Shown: in pieces, positions 1-8,235 of the stretch | How the letters are laid out: the number at the start of each line of letters is the position of its first letter | Position numbering within the stretch: the first letter of the stretch is position 1 | NCBI RefSeq assembly: GCF_037940415.1 | Contig: NZ_CP149798.1 | Location: 1,608,501 to 1,672,500, forward strand | Length of the DNA stretch: 64,000 nt | Reading direction: 5' to 3' | From: Streptomyces sp. f51 | Lineage (GTDB): Bacteria; Actinomycetota; Actinomycetes; Streptomycetales; Streptomycetaceae | The notes under the pieces: model-generated | Told to the model about the DNA's origin: nothing | The model's input: the letters and a program-made list of their open reading frames with translations, nothing else | The model's database searches: none | Made by a program: the position numbers and the translations under genes

Positions 1-285
1 GCGGGCGAGACCTTCCTCTTCCGCTACGCCTTCGAGGACGGCACGGCCGGGGCGTCCAGCGAGTACGTCCGCGGGTTCGGTTTCGCGGGCGGACAGTACG
101 CGCTCCAGGTGCACTTCGCCGAGAACGCGCTCCCCGTACGCTGCCACCGCTTCACCCAGCACTCGGCCGCCGCACCGCGCAGCGGCCGCCAGGAGCTGGC
201 GCTGAGCGGCCGGCACCGCTCGGTGCACCTGGTCGAGCCGCGGGTGCGGTCGGGGATCGTCGGGATCGGCTGGGACTGGGAGTGA
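1..285 (+). CDS. Hypothetical protein, C-terminal part only
   Basis: Frame 1 is open from the first base of the window to a TGA at 283-285, giving the last 94 residues of a protein whose start lies outside. The piece is rich in aromatic and charged residues (it begins AGETFLFRYAFEDG and ends GIVGIGWDWE). It has no membrane segment and no motif I recognise. Codon use is typical of its neighbours, so it is very probably a real gene end. It converges on the Rieske gene, with 49 bp between the two stop codons. No function can be assigned from this fragment. Confidence 0.7.
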   Translation, partial: AGETFLFRYAFEDGTAGASSEYVRGFGFAGGQYALQVHFAENALPVRCHRFTQHSAAAPRSGRQELALSGRHRSVHLVEPRVRSGIVGIGWDWE

Positions 286-334
286 CCTCACGCCCTGGTG
301 CGGTCCGCGGTCCCGGCCGGTGACCGCACCGGGC

Positions 335-763
335 TCACGCTCCCGGTCCGGCGACGATCTTCCCGTTCTTCTCCTCGACCGGCAGGGGGTGCAGCGGCAC
401 GGTGGCGGGCGCCCGCAGCACCTTGCCGGTCCCGGCGTCGAACTCGCTGCCGTGACAGGGGCACACGAGGGTCGTGCCCTGGAGCTTGTTGATGGCGCAC
501 CCGGCGTGGGTGCAGATCGAGCTGAACGCCTTGAGCGAACCGTCCTCGGCGCGGCTGACCACGACGTTGTGGTCCTGGTACAGCTGAGCACCTCCCTTGG
601 AGACCTCGCCGGTCGCGCCGAGGGCGACGGGGGCGGTCGGCGTGGCGGGGGTTCCGCCACCGCTGCCGCCGCCGGAGCACGCGGCGAGGCCGAGCCCGGC
701 GACCGGGGTGATCGCCGCTCCCCGCAGGACGGTACGACGGCTCGCGGACGGTCGGCCGGACAT
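335..763 (-). CDS. Rieske (2Fe-2S) protein, probable Tat-exported lipoprotein
   Basis: A 142-residue protein. The N-terminus has a twin-arginine type signal (SRRTVLRGAAITPVAG) that runs into a lipobox, LAAC, followed by a Gly/Ser-rich spacer. It is therefore probably exported folded with its cluster and then lipid-anchored outside the membrane. The Rieske motifs are intact: CTHAGC and, about 17 residues later, CPCHGS, giving the two Cys and two His ligands. An in-frame ATG 31 codons upstream exists, but I chose the ATG at 763 because the signal peptide starts there. No oxidase or dehydrogenase partner is adjacent, so its electron partner is unknown; such small stand-alone Rieske lipoproteins are common in Streptomyces. 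It is divergent from the lacI-type gene. Confidence 0.85.
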   Translation of the reverse strand: MSGRPSASRRTVLRGAAITPVAGLGLAACSGGGSGGGTPATPTAPVALGATGEVSKGGAQLYQDHNVVVSRAEDGSLKAFSSICTHAGCAINKLQGTTLVCPCHGSEFDAGTGKVLRAPATVPLHPLPVEEKNGKIVAGPGA

Positions 764-1109
764 GGCATCTCCACTGGTCGAGGGCGCGGGCGGACACTCC
801 GCCGGCAGCGACGGGGCTGAGCACGGCGAGGCGCCGCGCACCGACGATACCGGCACAGATCACCCCGTCCGTCACGGGGCGGGTCCGCGCGGCCGGGCCG
901 GGCGCCCTCGGGCGTAAACGCTTGCGCAAACGCGTGCGTAAGCGTTTACGCCTGCCGTCGACTGCGATACGTTCGCCCGGGAACGACGTTCTCCAGGGCC
1001 GAGAACGACGACGTGCTCCCGGGCGTCCCGGACCGAGAACGGCATGCTCCCGAGCCCGCGATCGTCGTCTTCGAGGCCGGCGAGCGACGCATTCCAGGGA
1101 GGGAGCGCC
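764..1109. other. Intergenic region between Rieske and lacI-type genes
   Basis: The 346 bp divergent region holds the operator-like palindromes at 911-952. Downstream of them are short repeated motifs: GAACGACGTTC at 981-991 and ACGACGTGCTC at 1008-1018. Both motifs recur in the 37-bp repeats near 8000. I see no additional coding sequence here. The lacI-type gene has a good ribosome binding site (GGAGGGAG) ending just before its ATG. Confidence 0.6.
911..952. promoter_or_regulatory. Operator-like inverted repeats upstream of the LacI regulator
   Basis: Perfect 13-bp arms GGCGTAAACGCTT (911-923) and AAGCGTTTACGCC (940-952) are separated by 16 bp that contain further TTGCGCAA and AAACGCG half-sites. 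CG-centred palindromes of this type with AAACG halves are typical LacI-family operators. The placement, about 160 bp before the regulator and facing the Rieske gene, suggests autoregulation of the lacI-pfkB operon and possibly control of the Rieske gene. The binding is inferred from sequence only. Confidence 0.7.
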
Positions 1110-2180
1110 ATGGTGACGATGGCCGATGTGGCCCGACGGGCGGGCGTGTCCGCCGCGACGGTCTCCCACGTCATCAACGGCACCCGTCCGGTCCTGCCCG
1201 GGACACGGCAGGCCGTCCTCGACGCGATCGACGAGCTGGGCTACACGCCCAACACCCTCGCCCGCTCGCTCGTCACCTCCCGTACGCGGTCCATCGGACT
1301 CGCGGTGTCGGCGATCGCCAACCCCTACTTCACGGAGATCCTCCAGGGCGTGGAGGCCGTAGCCCTGGAACACGGCTACGGCCTGCTGATCGCCGATCCG
1401 CACGACGAGCCCGGGCACGAGCGCACGGTCGCGCAGCTGCTGCACGAACGGCGCGTCGACGGAATGATCATCGCCCCTTCACCGAGTCCCGACGCGCTCC
1501 TGCGCTATCTGGCACAGCACGAGGTACCGACCGTCTTCCTGGACCGGCTCGTGGACGCGCCCGCCGCGACCGGCTTCCGTCATGACCAGGTCTGCGCCGA
1601 GAACACGGCCCCCATGGCGAGCCTGGTGACTCATCTCGCCGAGCGCGGACACCGGCGTATCGGACTGGTCGCGGGCCGGCCCGGGCTGAGCACCACGGCG
1701 GAGCGGATCACCGGCTACCGGCATGGCCTCGCGCACGCCGGACTCCCCTACGACGAACGGCTCGTGGTGCACGGCGACTCCCGGACGGAGGCGGCGGAGG
1801 AGGCCACCCACCGGCTGCTGTCGCTCGGGGCACCGCCGGACGCGCTCGTCACCGCCAACAACGCCATGACCGTCGGCGCGCTGCGGGCCCTGCGCGACCG
1901 GGACCTGTCCGTCCCCGACGACCTGGCGCTGTGCTGCTTCGACGACTTCTCCTGGGCGGACCTGTTCACCCCGCGGCTCACCGTGATCGCCCAGCCGAGC
2001 AAGGAGATCGGTGCCACGGCCGTCCGGCTGCTGCTGGAACGACTGGCGTCCCCGCACCGGGAGAGCCGCACCGTCCGGCTCGCCTCCGCGTTCGTCCACC
2101 GCACCTCGTGCGGCTGCCCCGCCGCCGTGCGCGCCGGGGGCACCGAGTCAGAGACACCGAGGAAAGGACCCGAGTCGTGA
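1110..2180 (+). CDS. LacI-family transcriptional regulator
   Basis: A 356-residue repressor of normal family length. Residues 1-50 form the LacI helix-turn-helix plus hinge helix (MADVARRAGVSAATVSHVIN). The rest is the periplasmic-binding-like sugar-sensing domain, with family hallmarks such as SIGLAVSAIANPYF and a C-terminal RTSCGC. The ATG at 1110 is preceded by GGAGGGAG; upstream in-frame starts lack a Shine-Dalgarno. Its TGA overlaps the GTG of the following kinase (GTGA), so the two are translationally coupled. The coupling suggests that it controls use of the sugar phosphorylated by that kinase, and the palindromes at 911-952 are the likely operator. The inducer is unknown. Confidence 0.93.
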   Translation: MVTMADVARRAGVSAATVSHVINGTRPVLPGTRQAVLDAIDELGYTPNTLARSLVTSRTRSIGLAVSAIANPYFTEILQGVEAVALEHGYGLLIADPHDEPGHERTVAQLLHERRVDGMIIAPSPSPDALLRYLAQHEVPTVFLDRLVDAPAATGFRHDQVCAENTAPMASLVTHLAERGHRRIGLVAGRPGLSTTAERITGYRHGLAHAGLPYDERLVVHGDSRTEAAEEATHRLLSLGAPPDALVTANNAMTVGALRALRDRDLSVPDDLALCCFDDFSWADLFTPRLTVIAQPSKEIGATAVRLLLERLASPHRESRTVRLASAFVHRTSCGCPAAVRAGGTESETPRKGPES

Positions 2181-3088
2181 TCGTCGTCGCCGGTGAGGCC
2201 CTGATCGATCTGGTGCCGCAGGGCTCCGGCGCCTTGGCGGGACTGCTGCCTCGCCGGGGCGGCGGCCCGTACAACACGGCGGTGGCGCTCGGCCGCCTCG
2301 GCTCTCCCACCGCCTTCTGCTCGCGCGTCTCCCGGGACGCGTTCGGCGAGGCTCTGCTGGAGGGGCTGGTGGAGGCCGGTGTCGACGTGTCGTCCGTGCG
2401 GCGTGGCGGTGAACCGACGACGCTGGCCGTCGCCACGATCGGGACGGACGGCTCGGCCGCGTACTCCTTCTACGTCGAGGGCACAGCGGACCGTCTCTTC
2501 ACGACCCCGGACCGGCTCCCCGACGAGACGCGGGCGGTGTCCTTCGGCACCTGTTCCCTCGTCCTGGAACCGGGAGCGAGCGCGTACGAGGAGCTGATGC
2601 GGACCGCCGCCGCGCGGGGCGTCTTCACGACGCTCGACCCGAACATCCGCGCCGGTCTGATCCCCGATCCGGACGCCTACCGGGCCCGGTTCAAGAGCTG
2701 GCTGCCGTCGGTGTCCCTGCTCAAGCTGTCCGAGGAGGACGCCCGGTGGCTCGGCGGCACCCCGCTGGAATGGCTGGCCGCCGGTCCCTCGGCGGTGGTG
2801 ATCACCCGGGGCGGCGACGGTCTCACCGCCTTCACCAGGGACGGCTCGATGCACTCCGTGCCCGGTGAGCCGGTGGACGTGGTGGACACGATCGGCGCGG
2901 GTGACACCGTGAACGCGGCGCTGCTGCACGGCTTGGCCGTCCGGAACGCCCTGTCACCTTCCGCGGTGGCGGAACTCGGCGCCCGGGGCTGGACCGAGCT
3001 TCTGGGGTTCGCGGCCCGCGCGGCGGCCGTCACCTGCTCCCGCGCCGGAGCCGAACCGCCGTACGCCCACGAACTCGGCGACCTGTAG
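2177..3088 (+). CDS. PfkB-family carbohydrate kinase (fructokinase-like)
   Basis: A 303-residue ribokinase-superfamily enzyme that phosphorylates a sugar with ATP. The N-terminal substrate region (GEALIDLVPQ and the GGGPYNTAVALGRLG signature 1) and signature 2 (DTIGAGDTVNAALLHG, with the catalytic Asp) are both present. The GTG start lies inside the stop of the LacI gene (GTGA overlap), so the pair is one operon. Sequence style and context resemble bacterial fructokinases, but the exact sugar cannot be read from the sequence. No transporter or glycosidase lies beside it, so the sugar probably enters by a system encoded elsewhere. Confidence 0.88.
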   Translation: MIVVAGEALIDLVPQGSGALAGLLPRRGGGPYNTAVALGRLGSPTAFCSRVSRDAFGEALLEGLVEAGVDVSSVRRGGEPTTLAVATIGTDGSAAYSFYVEGTADRLFTTPDRLPDETRAVSFGTCSLVLEPGASAYEELMRTAAARGVFTTLDPNIRAGLIPDPDAYRARFKSWLPSVSLLKLSEEDARWLGGTPLEWLAAGPSAVVITRGGDGLTAFTRDGSMHSVPGEPVDVVDTIGAGDTVNAALLHGLAVRNALSPSAVAELGARGWTELLGFAARAAAVTCSRAGAEPPYAHELGDL

Positions 3089-3156
3089 GAACCACTCCGG
3101 ACGGGCGCCCCCTGGCCCGAAGCATGACGTGCGGGGCCGCCGACCTCTCAACGGAC

Positions 3157-3187
3157 GGCGCCCCGCGGGAAGTTCCCACGGGGCGCC
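3157..3187. terminator. Hairpin terminator after the sugar kinase
   Basis: Arms GGCGCCCCG (3157-3165) and CGGGGCGCC (3179-3187) enclose an inner GGGAA/TTCCC pair, giving about 14 pairs. It lies 70 bp after the kinase stop, between convergent genes. It has no long T-run, as is usual for Streptomyces terminators. Confidence 0.7.
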
Positions 3188-3258
3188 ACCTTCGAGACAA
3201 GGCCGGTCCGACACACCGGACGGGTCGGGTCGGACCGCCGGAACCGGTCGGACTGTAC

Positions 3259-3285
3259 GACCGGTCCGACGCGTCGGAACCGGTC
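3259..3285 (-). terminator. Hairpin directly downstream of uvrA
   Basis: GACCGGTCCGAC (3259-3270) pairs with GTCGGAACCGGTC (3273-3285) with a single bulge, 3 bp beyond the uvrA stop codon. The bases from 3200 to 3250 contain further GGTCGGAC/GTCCGACC dyads, so the uvrA end is highly structured. Confidence 0.6.
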
Positions 3286-3288
3286 GGG

Positions 3289-6200
3289 TCAGGCCTTCCG
3301 GGCCCGCGTGGTCTTCTTCGCGGGCGTCACCTTCTTGGCCGCCGCTGTCGTGGCGGTCTTCTTCGCGGCCGTCTTCTTCGTGGCGGCCGCCTTCTTGGTC
3401 GCCGTGCCGTCGACGGTCTTCGTGGCCGTCTTCCGTGCCGTCGTCCCCGCGGCGACCGTCTTCCTGGCGGCCGTCTTGCGGGGGGCCTTCACGGGAGCGG
3501 CGTCGCTGATCCGGTCGGCGCCGAGGATCTCGCGCAGGAACTTGCCGGTGTGGCTGGCCGGAACGCCCGCGACCTCCTCGGGGGTGCCCTCGGCGATCAC
3601 GAGACCGCCGCCGTTGCCGCCCTCGGGGCCCATGTCGATGACCCAGTCCGCGGTCTTGATGACATCGAGGTTGTGCTCGATGACGATGACCGTGTTGCCC
3701 TTGTCGACGAGACCGGACAGGACCGTGATGAGCTTGCTGATGTCCTCGAAGTGCAGACCGGTGGTCGGCTCGTCCAGGACGTACACGGTGCGGCCGGTGG
3801 AGCGCTTCTGGAGCTCGCTGGCGAGCTTGACGCGCTGCGCCTCACCGCCGGACAGCGTCGGCGCGGACTGTCCGAGCCTGACGTAGCCGAGGCCGACGTC
3901 GTTCAGTGTCCTGAGGTGCCGGGCGATCGCCGGAACCGCCTCGAAGAAGTCCAGCGCCTCCTCGATGGGCATGTCCAGGACCTCGGAGATGGACTTGCCC
4001 TTGTAGTGGACCTCCAGCGTCTCCCGGTTGTAGCGCGCCCCGTGGCAGACCTCGCAGGGGACGTACACGTCCGGCAGGAAGTTCATCTCGATCTTGATGG
4101 TGCCGTCGCCCGAGCAGTTCTCGCAGCGCCCGCCCTTGACGTTGAAGGAGAAGCGGCCGGGCAGATAGCCCCGCACCTTCGCCTCGGTGGTCTCGGCGAA
4201 CAGCTTGCGGACGTGGTCGAAGACTCCGGTGTACGTCGCCGGGTTGGAGCGGGGCGTACGGCCGATGGGCGACTGGTCGACGTGCACGACCTTGTCGACG
4301 AGGTCGTCCCCGTCCACGCGCGTGTGGCGTCCCGGCACGTTCCTCGCGCCGTTCAGCTCGCGGGCCAGGTGCGTGTACAGGATGTCGTTGACCAGAGTGG
4401 ACTTGCCGGAGCCCGACACGCCGGTCACGGCGGTGAGGACGCCCAGCGGGAAGGACACGTCGATGTCCCGGAGATTGTTCTCCCGGGCGCCGTGCACGGT
4501 GAGCACGCGACCGGGGTCGGAGGGACGCCGGATGTCCGGGGTCGGGATCTGCCGCTTGCGTGACAGGTACTGCCCGGTCATCGACTCGGTGTTGGCGAGG
4601 AGCTCCTTCAGGGGACCGCTGTGCACGACCTTGCCGCCGTGCTCGCCCGCGCCGGGACCGATGTCGACGACCCAGTCGGCGACCTTGATCGTGTCCTCGT
4701 CGTGCTCGACGACGATGAGCGTGTTGCCCATGTCCCGCAGGCGGACGAGGGTCTCGATCAGCCGGTGGTTGTCCCGCTGGTGCAGACCGATGGAGGGCTC
4801 GTCCAGGACGTACAGGACGCCGACGAGTCCGGAGCCGATCTGGGTGGCCAGGCGGATGCGCTGCGCCTCGCCGCCGGAGAGCGTGCCGGCCGCGCGGTTC
4901 AGCGACAGATAGTCGAGGCCCACGTCGACCAGGAAGCGCAGCCGTTCGTTGACCTCCTTCAGCACGCGCTCGGCGATCTTCTTGTCGCGCGCGTTGAGCT
5001 TCAGCTCCCCGAGGAAGTCCGCGCAGTCGCTGATGGACATGGCGGCGACCTCGGCGATGGACTTCTCCATGACCGTGACGGCGAGGACCAGCGGCTTCAG
5101 GCGCGTGCCCTGGCAGGTGGGGCAGGGCACCTCGCGCATGTAGCCCTCGAAGCGCTCGCGGCTGGCGTCGCTCTCGGACTCGCTGTGGCGCCGCTTGACG
5201 AAGGGGACGGCCCCCTCGAAGGGCGTGGTGTACACGCGCTCGCGTCCGTACCGGTTGCGGTAACGGACCTCGATCTGCGTCTTGTGGCCATAAAGGAGGG
5301 CCTTCTTCGCGCGCTGCGGCAGTCCGGCGAAGGGGATGTCGGTCCGGAAGCCCAGCGCGTCCGCCAGCGCGCCGATCAGCCGGCCGAAGTAGTCCTTGGT
5401 GTGGCCGTGCGACCAGGCGTGGATGGCGCCCTCGTCCAGGGACTTGTCCTCGTCCGGGACGATCAGCTCGGGGTCGACCTCCATGCGCGTGCCGATGCCG
5501 GTGCACTCGGGGCAGGCGCCGAACGGCGAGTTGAAGGAGAAGGAGCGGGGCTCCAGTTCCTCGAAGGACAGATCGTCGTACGGGCAGTACAGGTGCTCCG
5601 AGTACATGCGCTCGCGCTCGGGGTCGTCCTCGGGGAGGTCGACGAAGTCGAGCACGACCATGCCGCCGGCCAGGCCGAGGGCGGTCTCCACGGAGTCGGT
5701 GAGACGGCGCTTGGCGGAGTCCTTCACCGTGAGACGGTCGATGACCACCTCGATGGTGTGCTTCTCCTGCTTCTTCAGCGTCGGCGGCTCGCTGAGCTGG
5801 ATGGTCTCGCCGTCGACCCGGGCACGGCTGTACCCCTTGGTCTGGAGGTCGGCGAAGAGGTCGACGAACTCGCCCTTGCGCTCGCGCACCAGGGGCGAGA
5901 GGACCTGGAAGCGGCTTCCCTCGGGAAGCTCCAGCACCTTGTCGACGATGGCCTGGGGCGACTGACGCGAGATGGGACGGCGGCACTCGGGGCAGTGCGG
6001 CTTGCCGATGCGCGCGAAGAGCAGCCGCAGATAGTCGTAGACCTCGGTGATGGTGCCGACCGTCGAGCGCGGGTTGCGCGAGGTCGACTTCTGGTCGATG
6101 GAGACGGCCGGGGAGAGACCTTCGATGAAGTCCACGTCCGGCTTGTCCATCTGGCCGAGGAACTGCCGGGCGTACGAGGAGAGGGACTCCACGTAGCGCC

Positions 6201-6354
6201 GCTGGCCCTCGGCGAAGATCGTGTCGAAGGCGAGGGAGGACTTGCCCGACCCCGACAGGCCCGTGAACACGATGAGCGAGTCGCGCGGGAGGTCGAGCGA
6301 GACATTCTTCAGGTTGTGCTCGCGCGCTCCACGGACGATGAGACGGTCGGCCAC
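3289..6354 (-). CDS. uvrA: UvrABC excinuclease subunit A
   Basis: A protein of 1021 residues; the family is usually about 950. It is the damage-sensing ABC ATPase dimer of nucleotide excision repair, which loads UvrB on DNA. The N-terminal Walker A (GLSGSGKSS), first zinc-binding CPEC motif, [12 protein letters not shown] signature, second Walker A (GVSGSGKST), second zinc site (CENCSGDG ... CEVC) and second [12 protein letters not shown] are all present. After the conserved end near the motif [10 protein letters not shown], a tail of about 65 residues made almost only of Lys, Ala, Thr and Arg follows. I chose the GTG at 6354 (VADRLIVRG), matching usual UvrA starts; a GTG four codons upstream touches the AAGAAAG sequence and has no spacing. 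A PafBC-type promoter lies at 6411-6433. Confidence 0.97.
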   Translation of the reverse strand: MADRLIVRGAREHNLKNVSLDLPRDSLIVFTGLSGSGKSSLAFDTIFAEGQRRYVESLSSYARQFLGQMDKPDVDFIEGLSPAVSIDQKSTSRNPRSTVGTITEVYDYLRLLFARIGKPHCPECRRPISRQSPQAIVDKVLELPEGSRFQVLSPLVRERKGEFVDLFADLQTKGYSRARVDGETIQLSEPPTLKKQEKHTIEVVIDRLTVKDSAKRRLTDSVETALGLAGGMVVLDFVDLPEDDPERERMYSEHLYCPYDDLSFEELEPRSFSFNSPFGACPECTGIGTRMEVDPELIVPDEDKSLDEGAIHAWSHGHTKDYFGRLIGALADALGFRTDIPFAGLPQRAKKALLYGHKTQIEVRYRNRYGRERVYTTPFEGAVPFVKRRHSESESDASRERFEGYMREVPCPTCQGTRLKPLVLAVTVMEKSIAEVAAMSISDCADFLGELKLNARDKKIAERVLKEVNERLRFLVDVGLDYLSLNRAAGTLSGGEAQRIRLATQIGSGLVGVLYVLDEPSIGLHQRDNHRLIETLVRLRDMGNTLIVVEHDEDTIKVADWVVDIGPGAGEHGGKVVHSGPLKELLANTESMTGQYLSRKRQIPTPDIRRPSDPGRVLTVHGARENNLRDIDVSFPLGVLTAVTGVSGSGKSTLVNDILYTHLARELNGARNVPGRHTRVDGDDLVDKVVHVDQSPIGRTPRSNPATYTGVFDHVRKLFAETTEAKVRGYLPGRFSFNVKGGRCENCSGDGTIKIEMNFLPDVYVPCEVCHGARYNRETLEVHYKGKSISEVLDMPIEEALDFFEAVPAIARHLRTLNDVGLGYVRLGQSAPTLSGGEAQRVKLASELQKRSTGRTVYVLDEPTTGLHFEDISKLITVLSGLVDKGNTVIVIEHNLDVIKTADWVIDMGPEGGNGGGLVIAEGTPEEVAGVPASHTGKFLREILGADRISDAAPVKAPRKTAARKTVAAGTTARKTATKTVDGTATKKAAATKKTAAKKTATTAAAKKVTPAKKTTRARKA

Positions 6355-6410
6355 GCCGGTCCGCACCTTTCTTGAGAGAAGTGACAGGGGCCGCGGGCCC
6401 CCGTCATCTC

Positions 6411-6433
6411 AGACTAGGGCGAGCCACTGACAG
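6411..6433 (-). promoter_or_regulatory. PafBC-type DNA-damage promoter of uvrA
   Basis: Read on the minus strand: CTGTCAGTG, then 8 bp, then TAGTCT. This fits the published RecA-independent damage promoter pattern TTGTCRGTG-N8-TANNNT at every fixed position except the first T. The -10 box ends about 57 bp before the uvrA start. Assignment to PafBC is by motif only. Confidence 0.8.
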
Positions 6434-6541
6434 CGCCGGTTGCTTTCGCTCGTTCACAACAATCCCGGGCCCTCCAGCATGCCCGACGCCACCATCGAGC
6501 CTATAGCACGTGCATTCGATTTAAGGGCCGGGCCGTCCAGC

Positions 6542-6570
6542 TTCACCCGAACGTGTGGCGGGGCTAGGGT
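6542..6570 (+). promoter_or_regulatory. Promoter of a leaderless transcript (maleylpyruvate isomerase-like gene)
   Basis: TTCACC at 6542-6547, a 17-bp spacer, and TAGGGT at 6565-6570. The ATG begins 7 bp after the -10 box, so transcription should start at the A of the start codon. There is no Shine-Dalgarno. Confidence 0.65.
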
Positions 6571-6577
6571 CGACCTC

Positions 6578-7267
6578 ATGATGGATCATGTGCGCGACCT
6601 GGCGTCTGTACGTGACGCTACGGAACGACTGCTCACCGCGGTCGCCGAACTGGACAACGCCGCCGCGGCCGAGCCGTCACGGCTTCCCGGGTGGAGCCGC
6701 GGTCATGTGCTCGCCCACCTGTCCCGCAACGCGGACGCCCTGGTGAACGTTCTGGAGGGGCGCCCCATGTACGCCTCCGCGAGCGCCCGGGACGCCGACA
6801 TCGAGCGGGACGCGCCGCGCCCGCTGGACGTACAGCTGGCGGACCTGAGGAAGAGCGCGGCCCACTTCGCGGACACGGGAGCCGCTCCCGCGGACTGGTC
6901 CCGCACGGTGGAGCTGCGCAACGGGGTCACCGACTCCGCGGCCCGGGTGCCGTTCCGGCGCTGGGTCGAGGTCGACCTGCACCACGTCGACCTGGGAATC
7001 GGCTACGAGCTGGAGCACCTGCCGGAGGAGTTCGTGGCCCGGGAGATCGACTTCCTCGCGGAGCGGTTCGCGGGACACAAGGACGTGCCCGCCACGACCC
7101 TGGACGCCGGCGACGGCCGGACGCGGAGCACAGGCGGCGGCGCCGAGGGCGGACCGGTCGAGGTCCGGGGCCCTGCGGCCGATCTGCTCGGCTGGCTCTG
7201 CGGCCGCCGCGACGGCACGGCTCTGACGGTCCGCGGCGGCCCTCTTCCGGCCCTGCCTCCGCTATAG
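6578..7267 (+). CDS. Maleylpyruvate isomerase-type mycothiol-dependent protein
   Basis: A 229-residue protein of the DinB/mycothiol-dependent enzyme superfamily. The N-terminal four-helix region carries the typical metal-ligand motif LPGWSRGHVLAHLSRNADAL. The second ligand region is VEVDLHHVDLGIGY, and a small C-terminal domain ends at GPLPALPPL. Members use mycothiol (the actinobacterial glutathione substitute) as thiol cofactor, for isomerisation or detoxification; the true substrate here is unknown. The start at 6578 is supported by the leaderless promoter directly in front. It is transcribed away from uvrA, and the hydrolase gene 9 bp downstream is probably co-expressed. Confidence 0.88.
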   Translation: MMDHVRDLASVRDATERLLTAVAELDNAAAAEPSRLPGWSRGHVLAHLSRNADALVNVLEGRPMYASASARDADIERDAPRPLDVQLADLRKSAAHFADTGAAPADWSRTVELRNGVTDSAARVPFRRWVEVDLHHVDLGIGYELEHLPEEFVAREIDFLAERFAGHKDVPATTLDAGDGRTRSTGGGAEGGPVEVRGPAADLLGWLCGRRDGTALTVRGGPLPALPPL

Positions 7268-7276
7268 GCTGCCGTC

Positions 7277-7933
7277 ATGACGTACAGCGGAGCAGTGACG
7301 GTCGGCGGCCCGGCCGATGTGCACGAGTTGCAGGACCTGATGATCTCCAAGGTCGCGGTCGGCCCCATGGACAACAACGCGTATCTGCTGCGCTGCCGGG
7401 CCACCGACGAGCAGCTCCTGATCGACGCGGCGAACGAGGCATCGACGCTGCTCACCCTGATCGGCGACGACGGCATCGCGTCCGTCGTGACCACCCATCA
7501 GCACGGCGACCACTGGCAGGCGCTCGCCGAGGTCGTGGCCGCCACGGGCGCGCGCACCTACGCGGGCAGGGAGGATGCCGAGGGCATCCCGGTGCCGACC
7601 GACGTCCCCCTCCGGGACGGCGACACGGTCCGTGTGGGGAACGTCGAACTCACCGCGCGCCACCTGGTCGGACACACCCCGGGCTCGATCGCCCTCGTCT
7701 ACGACGACCCGCACGGTCACCCGCACGTGTTCACCGGAGACTGCCTCTTCCCCGGCGGCGTGGGCAACACGCGCAAGGACCCGGAGGCCTTCGCGCGGCT
7801 CATCCACGACGTCGAGACGAGGATCTTCGACGTACTGCCGGACGAGACCTGGGTCTACCCCGGCCACGGCGACGACACGACGCTGGGCGCCGAGCGCCCG
7901 CATCTGCCGGAGTGGCGAGCCCGGGGCTGGTGA
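7277..7933 (+). CDS. Metallo-beta-lactamase fold hydrolase
   Basis: A 218-residue hydrolase of the glyoxalase II-like branch. All metal-binding motifs are visible: TTHQHGDHW (HxHxDH), HLVGHTPGS, FTGDCLFPGG and YPGHGDDT. It probably cleaves a thioester or a similar ester in the cytosol; the substrate is not known. Mycothiol-dependent neighbours make a mycothiol-conjugate role plausible but unproven. TAGGCT lies 7 bp before the ATG, so the gene may also be transcribed leaderless from its own start, although no good -35 box is seen. A strong terminator follows at 7947. Confidence 0.9.
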   Translation: MTYSGAVTVGGPADVHELQDLMISKVAVGPMDNNAYLLRCRATDEQLLIDAANEASTLLTLIGDDGIASVVTTHQHGDHWQALAEVVAATGARTYAGREDAEGIPVPTDVPLRDGDTVRVGNVELTARHLVGHTPGSIALVYDDPHGHPHVFTGDCLFPGGVGNTRKDPEAFARLIHDVETRIFDVLPDETWVYPGHGDDTTLGAERPHLPEWRARGW

Positions 7934-7946
7934 CCGGTCGACCCGA

Positions 7947-7979
7947 GCGGGGCCGTCCTTCCCAGGACGGCCCCGCTTT
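7947..7979 (+). terminator. Strong hairpin terminator
   Basis: Perfect 13-bp stem GCGGGGCCGTCCT/AGGACGGCCCCGC (7947-7959 with 7964-7976), a TCCC loop, and then TTTC. It lies 13 bp after the stop codon of the metallo-hydrolase. Confidence 0.85.
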
Positions 7980-7990
7980 CCCGTTTCTCC

Positions 7991-8101
7991 GTCACGGCGC
8001 GGCGACTTCCGCGGAACGACGTTCTGCGTCACGGCGCCGCGACTTCCACGCAACGACGTTCTCCGTCACGGCGCCGCGACTTCCACGCAACGACGTGCTC
8101 T
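7991..8101. repeat. Three tandem copies of a 37-bp repeat
   Basis: Copies begin at 7991, 8028 and 8065, each opening with GTCACGGCGC and ending near AACGACGTTCTCC. Copies 2 and 3 are nearly identical; copy 1 has a few changes. There are no spacers between copies. The repeats fill the gap between the terminator and the amino-acid transporter operon, about 135 bp before its start codon. Confidence 0.9.
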
Positions 8102-8235
8102 TGACCGGTGTTCACGGGGTCCGTGCCGGGCGGCCGCGCAGCGGGAGTTCACGCGACTGCAACACCTGTTCCCAGCATGCGGACAAATAGCGCTGTGACC
8201 TGGACAAACAGCTGCTTCGCTGCCACTCTCCCGCC

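Noticed and set aside
981..991. LexA (SOS) box GAACGACGTTC
   Set aside because: The actinobacterial box needs GAAC-N4-GTTC; here the spacing is three, and no repair gene follows.
4621..6375. 584-codon open frame opposite uvrA
   Set aside because: Shadow of uvrA with no domain or ribosome site.
7991..8101. CRISPR array
   Set aside because: The 37-bp repeats are directly adjacent without spacers, and no cas genes are present.
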